Source: an uncultured Collinsella sp.
GTDB lineage: Bacteria; Actinomycetota; Coriobacteriia; Coriobacteriales; Coriobacteriaceae
DNA: 64,000 nucleotides
Assembly (NCBI GenBank): GCA_902470365.1
Contig: CABRFZ010000005.1
Coordinates: 21,392-85,391 of the forward strand
Direction of reading: 5' to 3'
The position numbers were made by a program, and so were the translations under genes. Under the pieces are notes generated by a model. That model had not been told where the DNA came from and did not search any database. It worked only from the letters and a program-made list of their open reading frames with translations. Below, piece after piece: positions 16,306 to 23,977 of the stretch (position 1 is the first letter of the stretch; the number at the start of each line of letters is the position of its first letter).

Positions 16306-16749
16306 CTAGAAACCGCTTACGTCCGAACGCTCCCAGCTAGCAACCTGGTCGGGAGACACCGTACCCAGCGCCTCGAACTTCCAAGAGCCGCCCGCCTTCA
16401 GATGATTGGTGTTTGCAAGAGCCGTTCCAACCTGGTTGCCATCGGCATCATACAGAACATATTCGATCTGAATGTAGCTCTTTTCCTTGTCCGTGTTATT
16501 GGTCAGCGTGCCCGTGATCTTATAGGCAAACTGATTGGAGGTGTCTTCAGCCTCGTCAGCAATGGTATACGGTTCTTGCGGTTCTTTTTGCTCCTCAGCC
16601 TGCTGTGTCGCCTCGGCAGGCTTTGCCGAATCGCTCGCAGACGAATCGGTTGAATTGCCACCCATAGAGCCCACGGCACCGACAATAACCAGCACCACGA
16701 TGACGCCTAGGACAATCTTGCCGATCGGCTTCTTTCCCTCTTTTGCCAT
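16306..16749 (-). CDS. Membrane-anchored FxLYD-domain protein
   Basis: 147 residues: a short basic N-terminus, a single membrane helix (about 10-28), a Ser/Ala/Glu-rich linker (about 30-60), then a beta domain (about 65-147) with GTLTNNTDKEKSYIQIEYVLYDADGNQVG. The YVLYD string and LKAGGSWKFEA are the FxLYD-family signature. Such domains are extracytoplasmic and of unknown binding role. An ATG follows a GGA-type site. It is not tightly linked to its neighbours. Confidence 0.75.
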   Translation of the reverse strand: MAKEGKKPIGKIVLGVIVVLVIVGAVGSMGGNSTDSSASDSAKPAEATQQAEEQKEPQEPYTIADEAEDTSNQFAYKITGTLTNNTDKEKSYIQIEYVLYDADGNQVGTALANTNHLKAGGSWKFEALGTVSPDQVASWERSDVSGF

Positions 16750-16913
16750 TATTCATCCTTCCTACGATCCGGCTACCGTGCCGGTACACAGCACATCGTA
16801 GGAAGGATTGAACTTGAATTCATTAGCTGAGAGCTAAGGCTGCGGTAAACGACCAATGCAGTTATCCAAACGCCGAGCAAACGCACTGCGCGCGACCGTC
16901 TGCTGGCAGTGCA

Positions 16914-17237
16914 TCAACCCACCGTGACGGATTCCCCGGTAAAGGCACTGATCATCAACAGGACAAAGAAAACAAGGTAGCTGGCACTCAGCAGGTACGC
17001 AATGATCAGAAAGACGACCCAGCCGACATTGGTTTTACCGTCGGCACGGCGTTGCTCGCGATTGCGGCAGAGCCAAATCGTCACGCCGATGGCAGTGATA
17101 AACAGCACGAGCGCCGCCGCGGCAAGCCCGGCAAGCGCAAACATCACGCCAATGCTCACAGCAATAACCGGAAGCAGCAGCAAACCGCACCCGCATCCAC
17201 CCGGACTATATACGGCAGACTGTCGGCGTCGTTCCAT
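16914..17237 (-). CDS. Small two- to three-helix membrane protein
   Basis: 107 residues from ATG 17237, chosen because GGAG (inside the end of the upstream gene) lies 5 nt ahead; the stop codon of the M20 gene is 2 bp upstream, so translation is coupled. A Gly/Cys-rich start (SPGGCGCGLLLLP) leads to hydrophobic stretches at about 19-52 and 72-97. I do not recognise a family. Its coupling to the M20 hydrolase suggests a shared transcript. Confidence 0.6.
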   Translation of the reverse strand: MERRRQSAVYSPGGCGCGLLLLPVIAVSIGVMFALAGLAAAALVLFITAIGVTIWLCRNREQRRADGKTNVGWVVFLIIAYLLSASYLVFFVLLMISAFTGESVTVG

Positions 17238-17239
17238 CG

Positions 17240-18427
17240 TCACTCCATCACAAGCAATCGTTTATAGACATCGAGGCCTTTGAGTAGGATTTCCTCGTCA
17301 AAGAGCATGCTATCGGTATGCAGAGCGCTTGTGGCATAGGCGGGGCAGCCATCCGAATCACTCGGGTTGTCTTGGTCCTCTGGCATACCCGTGCCCAGCA
17401 GGAAAAACACGCCCGGCAGATAGCGTTGATAGAACGCGAAATCCTCGGCGATCAGCAGCGGCTCATCCACGAGCTGTAGCTCGGGCAAGGCAGGCGCGAC
17501 ATTGGCAAATAGCTCGGGGTCGTTGTCGACCGGCGGATAGCCCTCGGCAAAGTCGAGATCATACGTGCAGCCCGTTGCGGCACAGGCATCGTCCAGCACG
17601 CGGCGCACGCCTTCGCGCGCCCGGTCGAACATGTCGTCCGTAAACACACGCAGGCTTCCGGCCACATGGGCCTCCCCCGCCACCGCGTTGCAAACGGTGC
17701 CAGCCTGCAGCAGGCCAAACTTGCCGATACAGGGTTCGTCGGTGCCCAGCTCGTCCATCAGTTCGCGCTCGGCAACCAAGAACTTGGCAGCCGCCAGCGC
17801 CGCATCGTGCGATTCCTCGACCGGAACGCCATAGGTCTTAGCGATATGGATGCTCGTCCCGTGAATATGAATGTGTGTCTCACTCGAACGCGCCAGCAGC
17901 GGACCGGAACAACTCGCCAACGTGCCGGCAGGCAGATCGGGCCACACATGGAAGCCAAAAATGCGGTCAGCCCCATAGCGCTCGAACACACCGCTCTCGC
18001 ATACCGTCTTGGCACCACCGGTCGTTTCCTCGGCCGGCTGGAACACAAAGAGAACGTTGCGCCTAATGGCGCCCGGCTGCTCGCGAATCGTACGGTCGAC
18101 ATACGTCGCGGCGGCAAGTGCCATGGCCATGTGTCCGTCATGTCCGCAAGCGTGCATCTTGCCGGGATGGATCGAGGCAAAGGCCGCTCCCGTCGCCTCC
18201 GCGATGGGCAGCGCATCCATATCGGCGCGAATCGCCGTGGCACGCGCGGCACCAACGCCAGCGTCGAAGAAAGCGCAGACGCAGCTGGGACACGGATGGG
18301 TCACCTCGCAAGCGAGCGGCGCCAACACGCCCTCGATATAGGCGATAGTCTGCGGAAGATCGAAATCGAGCTCCGGAATGCGATGGAGATCGCGGCGATA
18401 GCGACGGAGTTCTTGGAGCTCGGTCAT
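17240..18427 (-). CDS. M20-family amidohydrolase (possible N-acetyl-DAP deacetylase)
   Basis: 395 residues from ATG 18427, preceded by AAGGGA; the open frame extends upstream without a ribosome site. RRDLHRIPELDF, RADMDALPI, HACGHDGHMA and FQPAEETTGGAK are the M20D aminoacylase/deacetylase motifs that carry the two-metal site. It is divergent from the lysine-riboswitch lysA-dapA-dapB-dapH operon. Since DapH makes N-acetylated intermediates, this enzyme is a good candidate for the deacetylase that releases LL-DAP (DapL/YkuR role). By sequence alone it could equally be a general aminoacylase. Confidence 0.8.
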   Translation of the reverse strand: MTELQELRRYRRDLHRIPELDFDLPQTIAYIEGVLAPLACEVTHPCPSCVCAFFDAGVGAARATAIRADMDALPIAEATGAAFASIHPGKMHACGHDGHMAMALAAATYVDRTIREQPGAIRRNVLFVFQPAEETTGGAKTVCESGVFERYGADRIFGFHVWPDLPAGTLASCSGPLLARSSETHIHIHGTSIHIAKTYGVPVEESHDAALAAAKFLVAERELMDELGTDEPCIGKFGLLQAGTVCNAVAGEAHVAGSLRVFTDDMFDRAREGVRRVLDDACAATGCTYDLDFAEGYPPVDNDPELFANVAPALPELQLVDEPLLIAEDFAFYQRYLPGVFFLLGTGMPEDQDNPSDSDGCPAYATSALHTDSMLFDEEILLKGLDVYKRLLVME

Positions 18428-18537
18428 AGAGAATCCCTTCGTGAGGCACATCTGTTGCAACTTATTGTGATACAGGATTGTGGCACACATGTTTCCAGCA
18501 TATTGCTGCATTTTTTAAACGTTATATACGAATACTC

Positions 18538-18566
18538 TTGTTTGGTAAAGTGCAACGTGATAGGGT
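18538..18566 (+). promoter_or_regulatory. Candidate promoter of the lysine operon
   Basis: TTGTTT, 17-bp spacer, then TAGGGT preceded by TGA (extended -10 character), ending 12 nt before the riboswitch. Confidence 0.4.
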
Positions 18567-18577
18567 CTTTACCACTT

Positions 18578-18734
18578 GATAGAGGCGCGGGCACGAAGAG
18601 CCGCGGGCGAGCCGGCAGGCTTTGACCCCGTGGGGAGGCGAAACCCGCCGAACTGGGTTTTTCGGGCACGAACAACCTGGTGGGCCTGTGGGAAACACCC
18701 ACAGGACTGTCTGCAGCAATGCGGGAGCGCTATC
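18578..18734 (+). promoter_or_regulatory. Lysine riboswitch (L-box)
   Basis: Core L-box segments occur in order: GATAGAGGCGCGGGCACGAA, AGAGCC, GGGGAGGCGAAACCCGCCGA, a CTGGTGGGCCTGTGGGAAAC arm with CCCACAGG, CTGTC and GGGAGCGCTATC. They parallel the B. subtilis lysC leader (GTAGAGGTGCG, GGGGAGCGTCGCCGAAGC, GCTGTC, GGAGGGCTATC). P1 is GATAG (18578-18582) with CTATC (18730-18734). The 3' P1 strand CGCTATCC (18728-18735) can instead pair perfectly with GGATAGCG (18785-18792), just next to the GAGG ribosome site of lysA. That gives a plausible switch acting on translation start. Lysine binding should favour P1 and repression. Confidence 0.88.
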
Positions 18735-18805
18735 CGGACATTGGGTCCACGCTATGCGGATTCGATGCGCAGATGGCGCCGTCTGGATAGCGAGGTTTAC
18801 GGGAC

Positions 18806-21115
18806 ATGGCATTGACCCCCAACGAGGCATATGCGGCCAAGCAGCCGTTTGTGGACAAGGAGACACTCGAGCATATCGTCGAGCAGTTCCCCACGCCGTT
18901 TCATCTATACGACGAGGCGGGCATCCGCCGCAACATGCAAGAAGTGCGCGACGCCTTTGCATGGAACCCGGGCTTTAAGGAATACTTTGCCGTCAAGGCC
19001 AACCCCAACCCGGCGCTCATCTCCATTCTCAACGAATACGGCTGCGGCTGCGATTGCTCGAGCTATACCGAGCTCATGATCGCCCGCTCGCTGGGCATCA
19101 CGGGACACGACATCATGTTCTCGTCCAACGACACGCCGGCTGCCGACTTTGAGCTCGCCAACAAGCTGGGTGCCATCGTCAACTTTGACGACATCAGCCA
19201 CATCGAGTTCTTTGAGCGTGTTGCGGGGCCCATCCCCAAAACGGTCAGCTGCCGCTTTAATCCAGGCGGCCTGTTCCAACTCTCCAACGGCATCATGGAT
19301 AACCCCGGCGACTCCAAGTACGGCATGACCACCGAGCAACTCTTCGAGGCCTTCCGCACGCTCAAGGCCAAGGGTGCCGAGGACTTTGGCATCCACGCAT
19401 TCCTTGCCAGCAACACCGTCACCAACGACTATTACCCCAAGCTTGCGCGCATCCTCTTTGAGCTTGCCGTGCGCCTGGAGCGCGAGACCGGCACACACGT
19501 CGCCTTCATCAATCTATCCGGCGGCGTCGGCATCCCCTACCTGCCCGAGCAGCAGGCCAACGATATCCATGCCATCGGCGAAGGAGTGCATGCGGCCTAC
19601 GACGAAATTCTGGTTCCCGCTGGCATGGGCGACGTGGCCATCTGCACCGAGATGGGCCGCTTTATGATGGGCCCCTACGGCTGCCTGGTCACCAAAGCCA
19701 TCCACGAAAAGCAGATCTACAAGGACTATATCGGTGTCGACGCAAGCGCCGTCGATCTGATCCGCCCCGCCATGTATGGCGCCTACCACCACATTACGGT
19801 AATGGGTCAGCCGGGTGGCGCCGACAAGACCGCGGCGCCTGTCACAAACACGTACGACATTACGGGCAATCTGTGCGAGAACAACGACAAGTTCGCCATC
19901 GACCGCGAGCTACCGCAGATCGACATGGGTGATGTGCTCGTGATCCATGATACCGGCGCGCATGGCTACTCCATGGGCTACAACTACAACGGCCGCCTGC
20001 GCTCCGCCGAGGTGCTGCTGCGCCCCGACGGCTCGGCCGACCTTATCCGCCGCGCCGAGCGCCCGGGCGATTATTTTGCCACGCTCGACGTGCTGCCGTG
20101 CGGCCGTGAGCTGCTGGCCAAATCGCGTGCCGAAAGCGCTCGTCGTCGCGCTCAGGACGAGAGCCTGGCCGTCGCCGCCCAATGGAACAAACGCATCCAG
20201 ATCGCGGAAGCGAAGGAGAAGAACATGGATATCCGCAACCTCGAGGGCTCGATCGTCGCCCTCGTCACGCCGTTTAAAAAGGACGGCAGCGTCGACTTTG
20301 ACGCGCTCGAGCGCCTTATCGATTTCCACTTGCAAAATGGCACCGACGCCATCCTCACCCTGGGCACCACCGGTGAGAGTGCCACGATGACCGATGACGA
20401 AGACAACTCCGTCGTCGCCGCCGTGGTCAAGCATGTTGCAGGACGCGTCCCCGTCATCGCCGGCTCGGGCTCTAACTCCACGCAGACCATGCTCACCAAG
20501 TCACTCACTTACCAGGGCCTGGGCGCCGACGGTCTGCTGCTCATCACCCCCTACTACAACAAGTCCAACGAAGAGGGTATCTACCAGCACTTTAAGACCG
20601 TGGCCGATGCCGTGGACATCCCCTGCATCCTGTACAACATCCCCGGCCGCTGCGGCTGCGGCATCAGCGAGCGCAACGTAGAGCGCCTGGCCGCACATCC
20701 CAACATCATGGGTATTAAGGAAGCCTCGGGCAACGTCGCTTACGCGGCCAAGATCGCCCACCTGCTGTCCGACGACTTCCGCATGTACTCGGGTGAGGAT
20801 GCGCTCACTGTGCCGCTCATGAGCCTGGGCGCCTCAGGCACCATCAGCGTGTGGGCCGATGTTCAGCCGCAGCTCGTGCACGATATGTGCCGCGCCTATC
20901 TGGACGGCGACGTGGAGCGCGCCAGCGATATACAGATTGCCGGCCAGCCGCTCATCAATGCCCTCTTTAGTGAGGTCAACCCCATCCCCGTCAAAGAGGC
21001 GCTCGCTCAAATGGGTATGATCGAGGCAAACTACCGCATGCCGCTGTGCCCCATGGCAGACGACACGCGCTCTGCACTTACCGATGCCCTGAAGGGAGCT
21101 GGTCTGCTTGATTAA
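18806..21115 (+). CDS. lysA: Diaminopimelate decarboxylase fused in frame to dihydrodipicolinate synthase (LysA-DapA)
   Basis: One uninterrupted 769-codon frame. Residues 1 to about 428 are a fold-type III PLP decarboxylase: EYFAVKANPNP holds the PLP Lys, then RFNPGG, INLSGGVGIPY, EMGRFMMGPYG and RPAMYGAYHHI. LysA converts meso-DAP to lysine. A tail of about 45 residues rich in Arg, Ala and Glu (about 429-473) leads straight into DapA at Met474 with no stop codon. DapA has its own ribosome site, so a free DapA can also be made. The start ATG 18806 follows the lysine riboswitch. Either a bifunctional protein or a fusion made by loss of the lysA stop is possible; a sequencing error cannot be excluded. 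Confidence 0.85.
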   Translation: MALTPNEAYAAKQPFVDKETLEHIVEQFPTPFHLYDEAGIRRNMQEVRDAFAWNPGFKEYFAVKANPNPALISILNEYGCGCDCSSYTELMIARSLGITGHDIMFSSNDTPAADFELANKLGAIVNFDDISHIEFFERVAGPIPKTVSCRFNPGGLFQLSNGIMDNPGDSKYGMTTEQLFEAFRTLKAKGAEDFGIHAFLASNTVTNDYYPKLARILFELAVRLERETGTHVAFINLSGGVGIPYLPEQQANDIHAIGEGVHAAYDEILVPAGMGDVAICTEMGRFMMGPYGCLVTKAIHEKQIYKDYIGVDASAVDLIRPAMYGAYHHITVMGQPGGADKTAAPVTNTYDITGNLCENNDKFAIDRELPQIDMGDVLVIHDTGAHGYSMGYNYNGRLRSAEVLLRPDGSADLIRRAERPGDYFATLDVLPCGRELLAKSRAESARRRAQDESLAVAAQWNKRIQIAEAKEKNMDIRNLEGSIVALVTPFKKDGSVDFDALERLIDFHLQNGTDAILTLGTTGESATMTDDEDNSVVAAVVKHVAGRVPVIAGSGSNSTQTMLTKSLTYQGLGADGLLLITPYYNKSNEEGIYQHFKTVADAVDIPCILYNIPGRCGCGISERNVERLAAHPNIMGIKEASGNVAYAAKIAHLLSDDFRMYSGEDALTVPLMSLGASGTISVWADVQPQLVHDMCRAYLDGDVERASDIQIAGQPLINALFSEVNPIPVKEALAQMGMIEANYRMPLCPMADDTRSALTDALKGAGLLD
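20225..21115 (+). CDS. dapA: 4-hydroxy-tetrahydrodipicolinate synthase (internal start in the fusion)
   Basis: 296 residues from the internal ATG 20225, preceded by AAGGAG at 7 nt, so separate translation is likely. NLEGSIVALVTPFKKDGSVDF, LGTTGESATM, the Tyr in ITPYYNKSNEEG, YNIPGRCG and the Schiff-base Lys in MGIKEASGN are the canonical DapA motifs. It condenses pyruvate with aspartate semialdehyde, the first committed step to DAP and lysine. Its final codons overlap the TTG start of dapB. Confidence 0.9.
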   Translation: MDIRNLEGSIVALVTPFKKDGSVDFDALERLIDFHLQNGTDAILTLGTTGESATMTDDEDNSVVAAVVKHVAGRVPVIAGSGSNSTQTMLTKSLTYQGLGADGLLLITPYYNKSNEEGIYQHFKTVADAVDIPCILYNIPGRCGCGISERNVERLAAHPNIMGIKEASGNVAYAAKIAHLLSDDFRMYSGEDALTVPLMSLGASGTISVWADVQPQLVHDMCRAYLDGDVERASDIQIAGQPLINALFSEVNPIPVKEALAQMGMIEANYRMPLCPMADDTRSALTDALKGAGLLD

Positions 21116-21848
21116 GACCGTCATTATGGGAACGGGCCGCATGGGCTCGCTCATCCGCACTACCGCCGAAGGCATTGTCGACGCCGCCGGACAGCCCGTT
21201 TTCGACATCGTCTCCCAGATCGGTTTTGATCTGTCCGAGCTCGAGAGCGCCCCGGCAGCCGACGTCATCATCGACTTCTCGAACGTCGTGACCTTCGATG
21301 CCGTCGTCGCCTATGTCGAGCGCACGGGCGCGGCGTTGGTCTCGGGCACCACAGGCTACACCCCCGAGCAGATGGACCGTCTGCGCGAGCTGGGCCAGAA
21401 CACCCGCGTTATGCACTCGGGCAATTACTCCATCGGCATCGCAGCCCTGCGTCATCTAGTGGCCCAGGCCACGCGCGAGTTGCCCGGCTTTGACTGCGAA
21501 ATCGTCGAGACGCACCATAACCAAAAGGTCGACGCCCCCAGCGGTACCGCCAAGCTGCTGCTCGACGCCGTAGTCGAGGCCGAGCCCGAGACAGGCTACC
21601 ACCCCGTCTACGGACGCGAGGGCATGTGCGGCGCGCGCGATCCCAAGGAGATCGGCATGCACTCGCTGCGCGGTGGCACTGTCGCCGGCGTCCACGAAGT
21701 GAGTTTCTTTGGCCAGGACGAGGAGGTCACGCTCACCCACCGCGCCACGAGCCGTCAGATCTTCGTCAACGGCGCCCTGGCCGCCGCCCAGAAGCTCGTC
21801 ACCCGCGAACCCGGCTTCTATACGTTCGACCAGGTCATGTTTGCCTAA
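21108..21848 (+). CDS. dapB: 4-hydroxy-tetrahydrodipicolinate reductase
   Basis: 246 residues from TTG 21108, which overlaps the dapA stop by 8 bp and has AAGGGAG upstream. The N-terminal Rossmann motif is VIMGTGRMGS. The catalytic and binding region is EIVETHHNQKVDAPSGTA, with the family HH pair and the substrate-binding Lys. It reduces the DapA product with NAD(P)H. It is translationally coupled within the riboswitch-controlled operon. Confidence 0.93.
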   Translation: MIKTVIMGTGRMGSLIRTTAEGIVDAAGQPVFDIVSQIGFDLSELESAPAADVIIDFSNVVTFDAVVAYVERTGAALVSGTTGYTPEQMDRLRELGQNTRVMHSGNYSIGIAALRHLVAQATRELPGFDCEIVETHHNQKVDAPSGTAKLLLDAVVEAEPETGYHPVYGREGMCGARDPKEIGMHSLRGGTVAGVHEVSFFGQDEEVTLTHRATSRQIFVNGALAAAQKLVTREPGFYTFDQVMFA

Positions 21849-21887
21849 CCAGGTATCAACCGAATCCACCCAAAGGAGAGATAGCAA

Positions 21888-22607
21888 ATGAGCAACGCAG
21901 CCGAGATGAATGCCCAGGAGATTATCAACTACATCGCCACCGCGCCCAAAAAGACACCTGTCAAGCTATACGTGCGCGAGAAGCCCGGCATGAAGGTTGC
22001 CTGGGGCGACGCACATGTCTACGGCGGCCGTCGCGGCAAGACCGTCTTTGGCGACTGGGATGAGCTCAAGGCCATCCTCGATGCCAATGCCGACTCCATC
22101 GACTACTACGATGTCGAGAATGACTGCCGCAACTCTGCCGTGCCCATGCTCGACCTTAAGGGCATCAACGCCCGCATCGAGCCGGGCGCGATCATCCGTG
22201 ACCGCGTCGAGATCGGCGATCGCGCCGTCATCATGATGGGCGCCATCATCAACATCGGCTCCGTCATTGGCGAAGGCTCCATGATTGATATGGGCGCCGT
22301 GCTGGGCGGCCGCGCCACCGTGGGCAAGAACTGCCACATCGGCGCCGGCACCGTGCTGGCAGGCGTTGTGGAGCCCGCCAGCGCCACGCCCGTCATCATC
22401 GAGGACGATGTCATGATCGGCGCCAACGCCGTGGTCCTGGAGGGCGTGCACGTAGGCAAGGGCGCTGTCGTTGCCGCCGGCGCCGTGTGCGTCGAGGATG
22501 TCCCCGCCGGCGCCGTCGTGGCCGGTGTCCCCGCCCGCGTCATCAAGATGCGCGACGAGAAGACCGACAGCAAGACCGGTCTCGAGGAAGGCCTGCGCCA
22601 GCTGTAG
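21888..22607 (+). CDS. dapH: Tetrahydrodipicolinate N-acetyltransferase
   Basis: 239 residues with AAAGGAGAG before the ATG. An N-terminal alpha region (about 1-90) is followed by a left-handed beta-helix of hexapeptide repeats (GDRAVIMMGAIINIGSVIGEGSMIDMGAVLGG onwards) and VVEPASATPVIIEDDVMIGANAVV. This matches DapH/YkuQ of the acetylase DAP pathway rather than the succinylase DapD. The next steps need an acetyl-DAP aminotransferase and a deacetylase: candidates in this window are the genes at 26405 and 17240. Confidence 0.9.
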   Translation: MSNAAEMNAQEIINYIATAPKKTPVKLYVREKPGMKVAWGDAHVYGGRRGKTVFGDWDELKAILDANADSIDYYDVENDCRNSAVPMLDLKGINARIEPGAIIRDRVEIGDRAVIMMGAIINIGSVIGEGSMIDMGAVLGGRATVGKNCHIGAGTVLAGVVEPASATPVIIEDDVMIGANAVVLEGVHVGKGAVVAAGAVCVEDVPAGAVVAGVPARVIKMRDEKTDSKTGLEEGLRQL

Positions 22608-22608
22608 G

Positions 22609-22637
22609 GTTACGCGGTTTTCACCAAACCGCGTAAC
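22609..22637 (+). repeat. GTTACGCGG hairpin, copy 1
   Basis: Perfect 12-bp arms GTTACGCGGTTT / AAACCGCGTAAC start 2 nt after the dapH stop. The same arms recur at 32450-32476 after ettA, again between a stop codon and a structured repeat. Confidence 0.75.
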
Positions 22638-22651
22638 TAGTCGACGCTGCA

Positions 22652-22747
22652 AACGCCCCAGAGCGGCAATCTGACGTTCAATCGTCGGGCATGACCAAAA
22701 GGTCAATGCCCTCCTCTTTCACGTCACCTTGCTCGCTCTGGGGCGTT
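22652..22747 (+). repeat. Structured intergenic repeat, copy 3
   Basis: Outer perfect 14-bp stem AACGCCCCAGAGCG / CGCTCTGGGGCGTT. Second stem GCAA-TC-TGACG / CGTCA-CC-TTGC. Loop strings TTCAATCGTCG and TCCTCTTTCA. Apical stem GGCATGACC / GGTCAATGCC. Every stem differs from copies 1 and 2 in sequence but keeps pairing, while the loops and the TC/CC mismatch are kept. Confidence 0.78.
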
Positions 22748-22800
22748 TTCGTTGACGTATGCCCAACCTGCGGCGCAATGTCAGCAACCAAGCCGAAAAC

Positions 22801-22840
22801 AAAAAAGGCCGAAGTCCCGAAGGGCCTCGGCCTTTGCTTT
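22801..22840. terminator. Bidirectional terminator between the dap operon and the nucleoid-associated gene
   Basis: AAAGGCCGAAG and CTCGGCCTTT arms around a CCCGAAGGG core, with A-run and T-run flanks. Confidence 0.75.
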
Positions 22841-22862
22841 CTCGCTGTAGGCGCAACGCAAC

Positions 22863-23876
22863 TTATCGATTCTCGATGCTACCGATATTTTTGAGCTCGA
22901 TGGAGATGAGGCCGTTAGGCTCATTGACGAACTCAATGTACTCGGAGTTGGAACCCATCTCGGCCGGGAAGCTGATCTCGATACCCGTGTCGGTACGGAT
23001 CTTATGATTGCGCACCGCCGCGCGTTCGACCTGCTTGCGCTCCACGGGCACACGCTCAGGCACCTTCTCCTCGGTCAGTGCCGCGCGCACGCTCTCCTTG
23101 ATGACCGGCTCGTCCTCAAAGACCTCGTCGACGATATCCCAAGGCGGCAGCTCCTCGTCATCCTCGACCTTCTCGGCCACAGCGGCCTTAACCTTTGCGA
23201 GCGCCACGGCCGTGTTGGCACCGTGCTCCCCGGCGACTTCCTCGACCACACGCGTCACGGTGTCGATGACCTCCTTGCCCGATACGCCCGTGTCGCACTG
23301 CAGCAGGCCATCGGGGATAAGCATACGGTCCTCGCCGGCGATCTTGCGTTTCTTGTCCACATAGCCGATCTCCATGGTGCTCGCGCGCACGATGGCATAG
23401 CTCGGCACCTTTTGCGAGGGGTTCGGCAGAATGGCGTAGTGGCGCGCGATGTCGTTGCGCACCTCCCCTTCCTCGCGGCCCACTTCGTGCATAAAGGCCT
23501 GCTTGGAGCCCAGCAGCATCACGGCAAACCAGCGGGCATCCTCATCGTCGTCAAAATCAGCCACGAGCACGTCGGTGGACTCAGCTTTCTCGGCCTTGGT
23601 GAGTTCGGAAGAGATGAACTCCGCAATCTGCTGCGACAGGTCCACGAACTCACGCTCACCAAAGAAATAGCTCTTGAGCTCGCCGCCGAATGCGGAGTTC
23701 TCGGCAAACGTGGCACGCTTGTTATCGGCCGAAGTGCGCGCGCGACGCAGATGTGTGGTCACGAAGTTGCGGACGGTACGGCTCTCGATATCGAGCTCGC
23801 GCTGGCTCATGACGTTGACGGCAGAGTCAAAGTCCAGGATATGCAGAATCGCGTGATTGATTTTCATATACGGCAT
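22863..23876 (-). CDS. Nucleoid-associated protein (NdpA/YejK family)
   Basis: 337 residues. The start MKINHAILHILD and later FAVMLLGSKQAFMHEV and HYAILPNPSQKVPSYAIVRAST match the NA37/YejK family, nucleoid-associated proteins found with bacterial chromosomes. An acidic stretch occurs at about 250-275 (EKVEDDEELPPWDIVDEVFEDEP). The second ATG (23867, fourth codon) has a GGA spacing slightly better than the first. No functional partner is adjacent. Confidence 0.82.
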   Translation of the reverse strand: MPYMKINHAILHILDFDSAVNVMSQRELDIESRTVRNFVTTHLRRARTSADNKRATFAENSAFGGELKSYFFGEREFVDLSQQIAEFISSELTKAEKAESTDVLVADFDDDEDARWFAVMLLGSKQAFMHEVGREEGEVRNDIARHYAILPNPSQKVPSYAIVRASTMEIGYVDKKRKIAGEDRMLIPDGLLQCDTGVSGKEVIDTVTRVVEEVAGEHGANTAVALAKVKAAVAEKVEDDEELPPWDIVDEVFEDEPVIKESVRAALTEEKVPERVPVERKQVERAAVRNHKIRTDTGIEISFPAEMGSNSEYIEFVNEPNGLISIELKNIGSIENR

Positions 23877-23941
23877 TCCGTTCTAGATCGATTTCAGCAC
23901 GAATCAGTATAGCGGTCGAGCCCGCCCCAGGCGCTTCGAAG

Positions 23942-23975
23942 ATTGGTGCATCGGGGACAGGTTGCTTGCACCAAT
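23942..23975 (+). repeat. GGGACAGGT-loop hairpin, copy 2
   Basis: Perfect 9-bp stem ATTGGTGCA / TGCACCAAT with loop TCGGGGACAGGTTGCT, 3 bp past the hydrolase stop. With the copy at 25156 it brackets one gene. Confidence 0.75.
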
Positions 23976-23977
23976 GG

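Noticed and set aside
18806..21115. Frameshift or assembly error joining lysA and dapA
   Set aside because: Both domains are intact in one frame and the linker has normal coding character, so the fusion is reported as seen, with caution.
22652..22747. Ordinary Rho-independent terminator for dapH
   Set aside because: No U-run follows, the hairpin is branched with conserved internal loops, and related copies occur after other genes.
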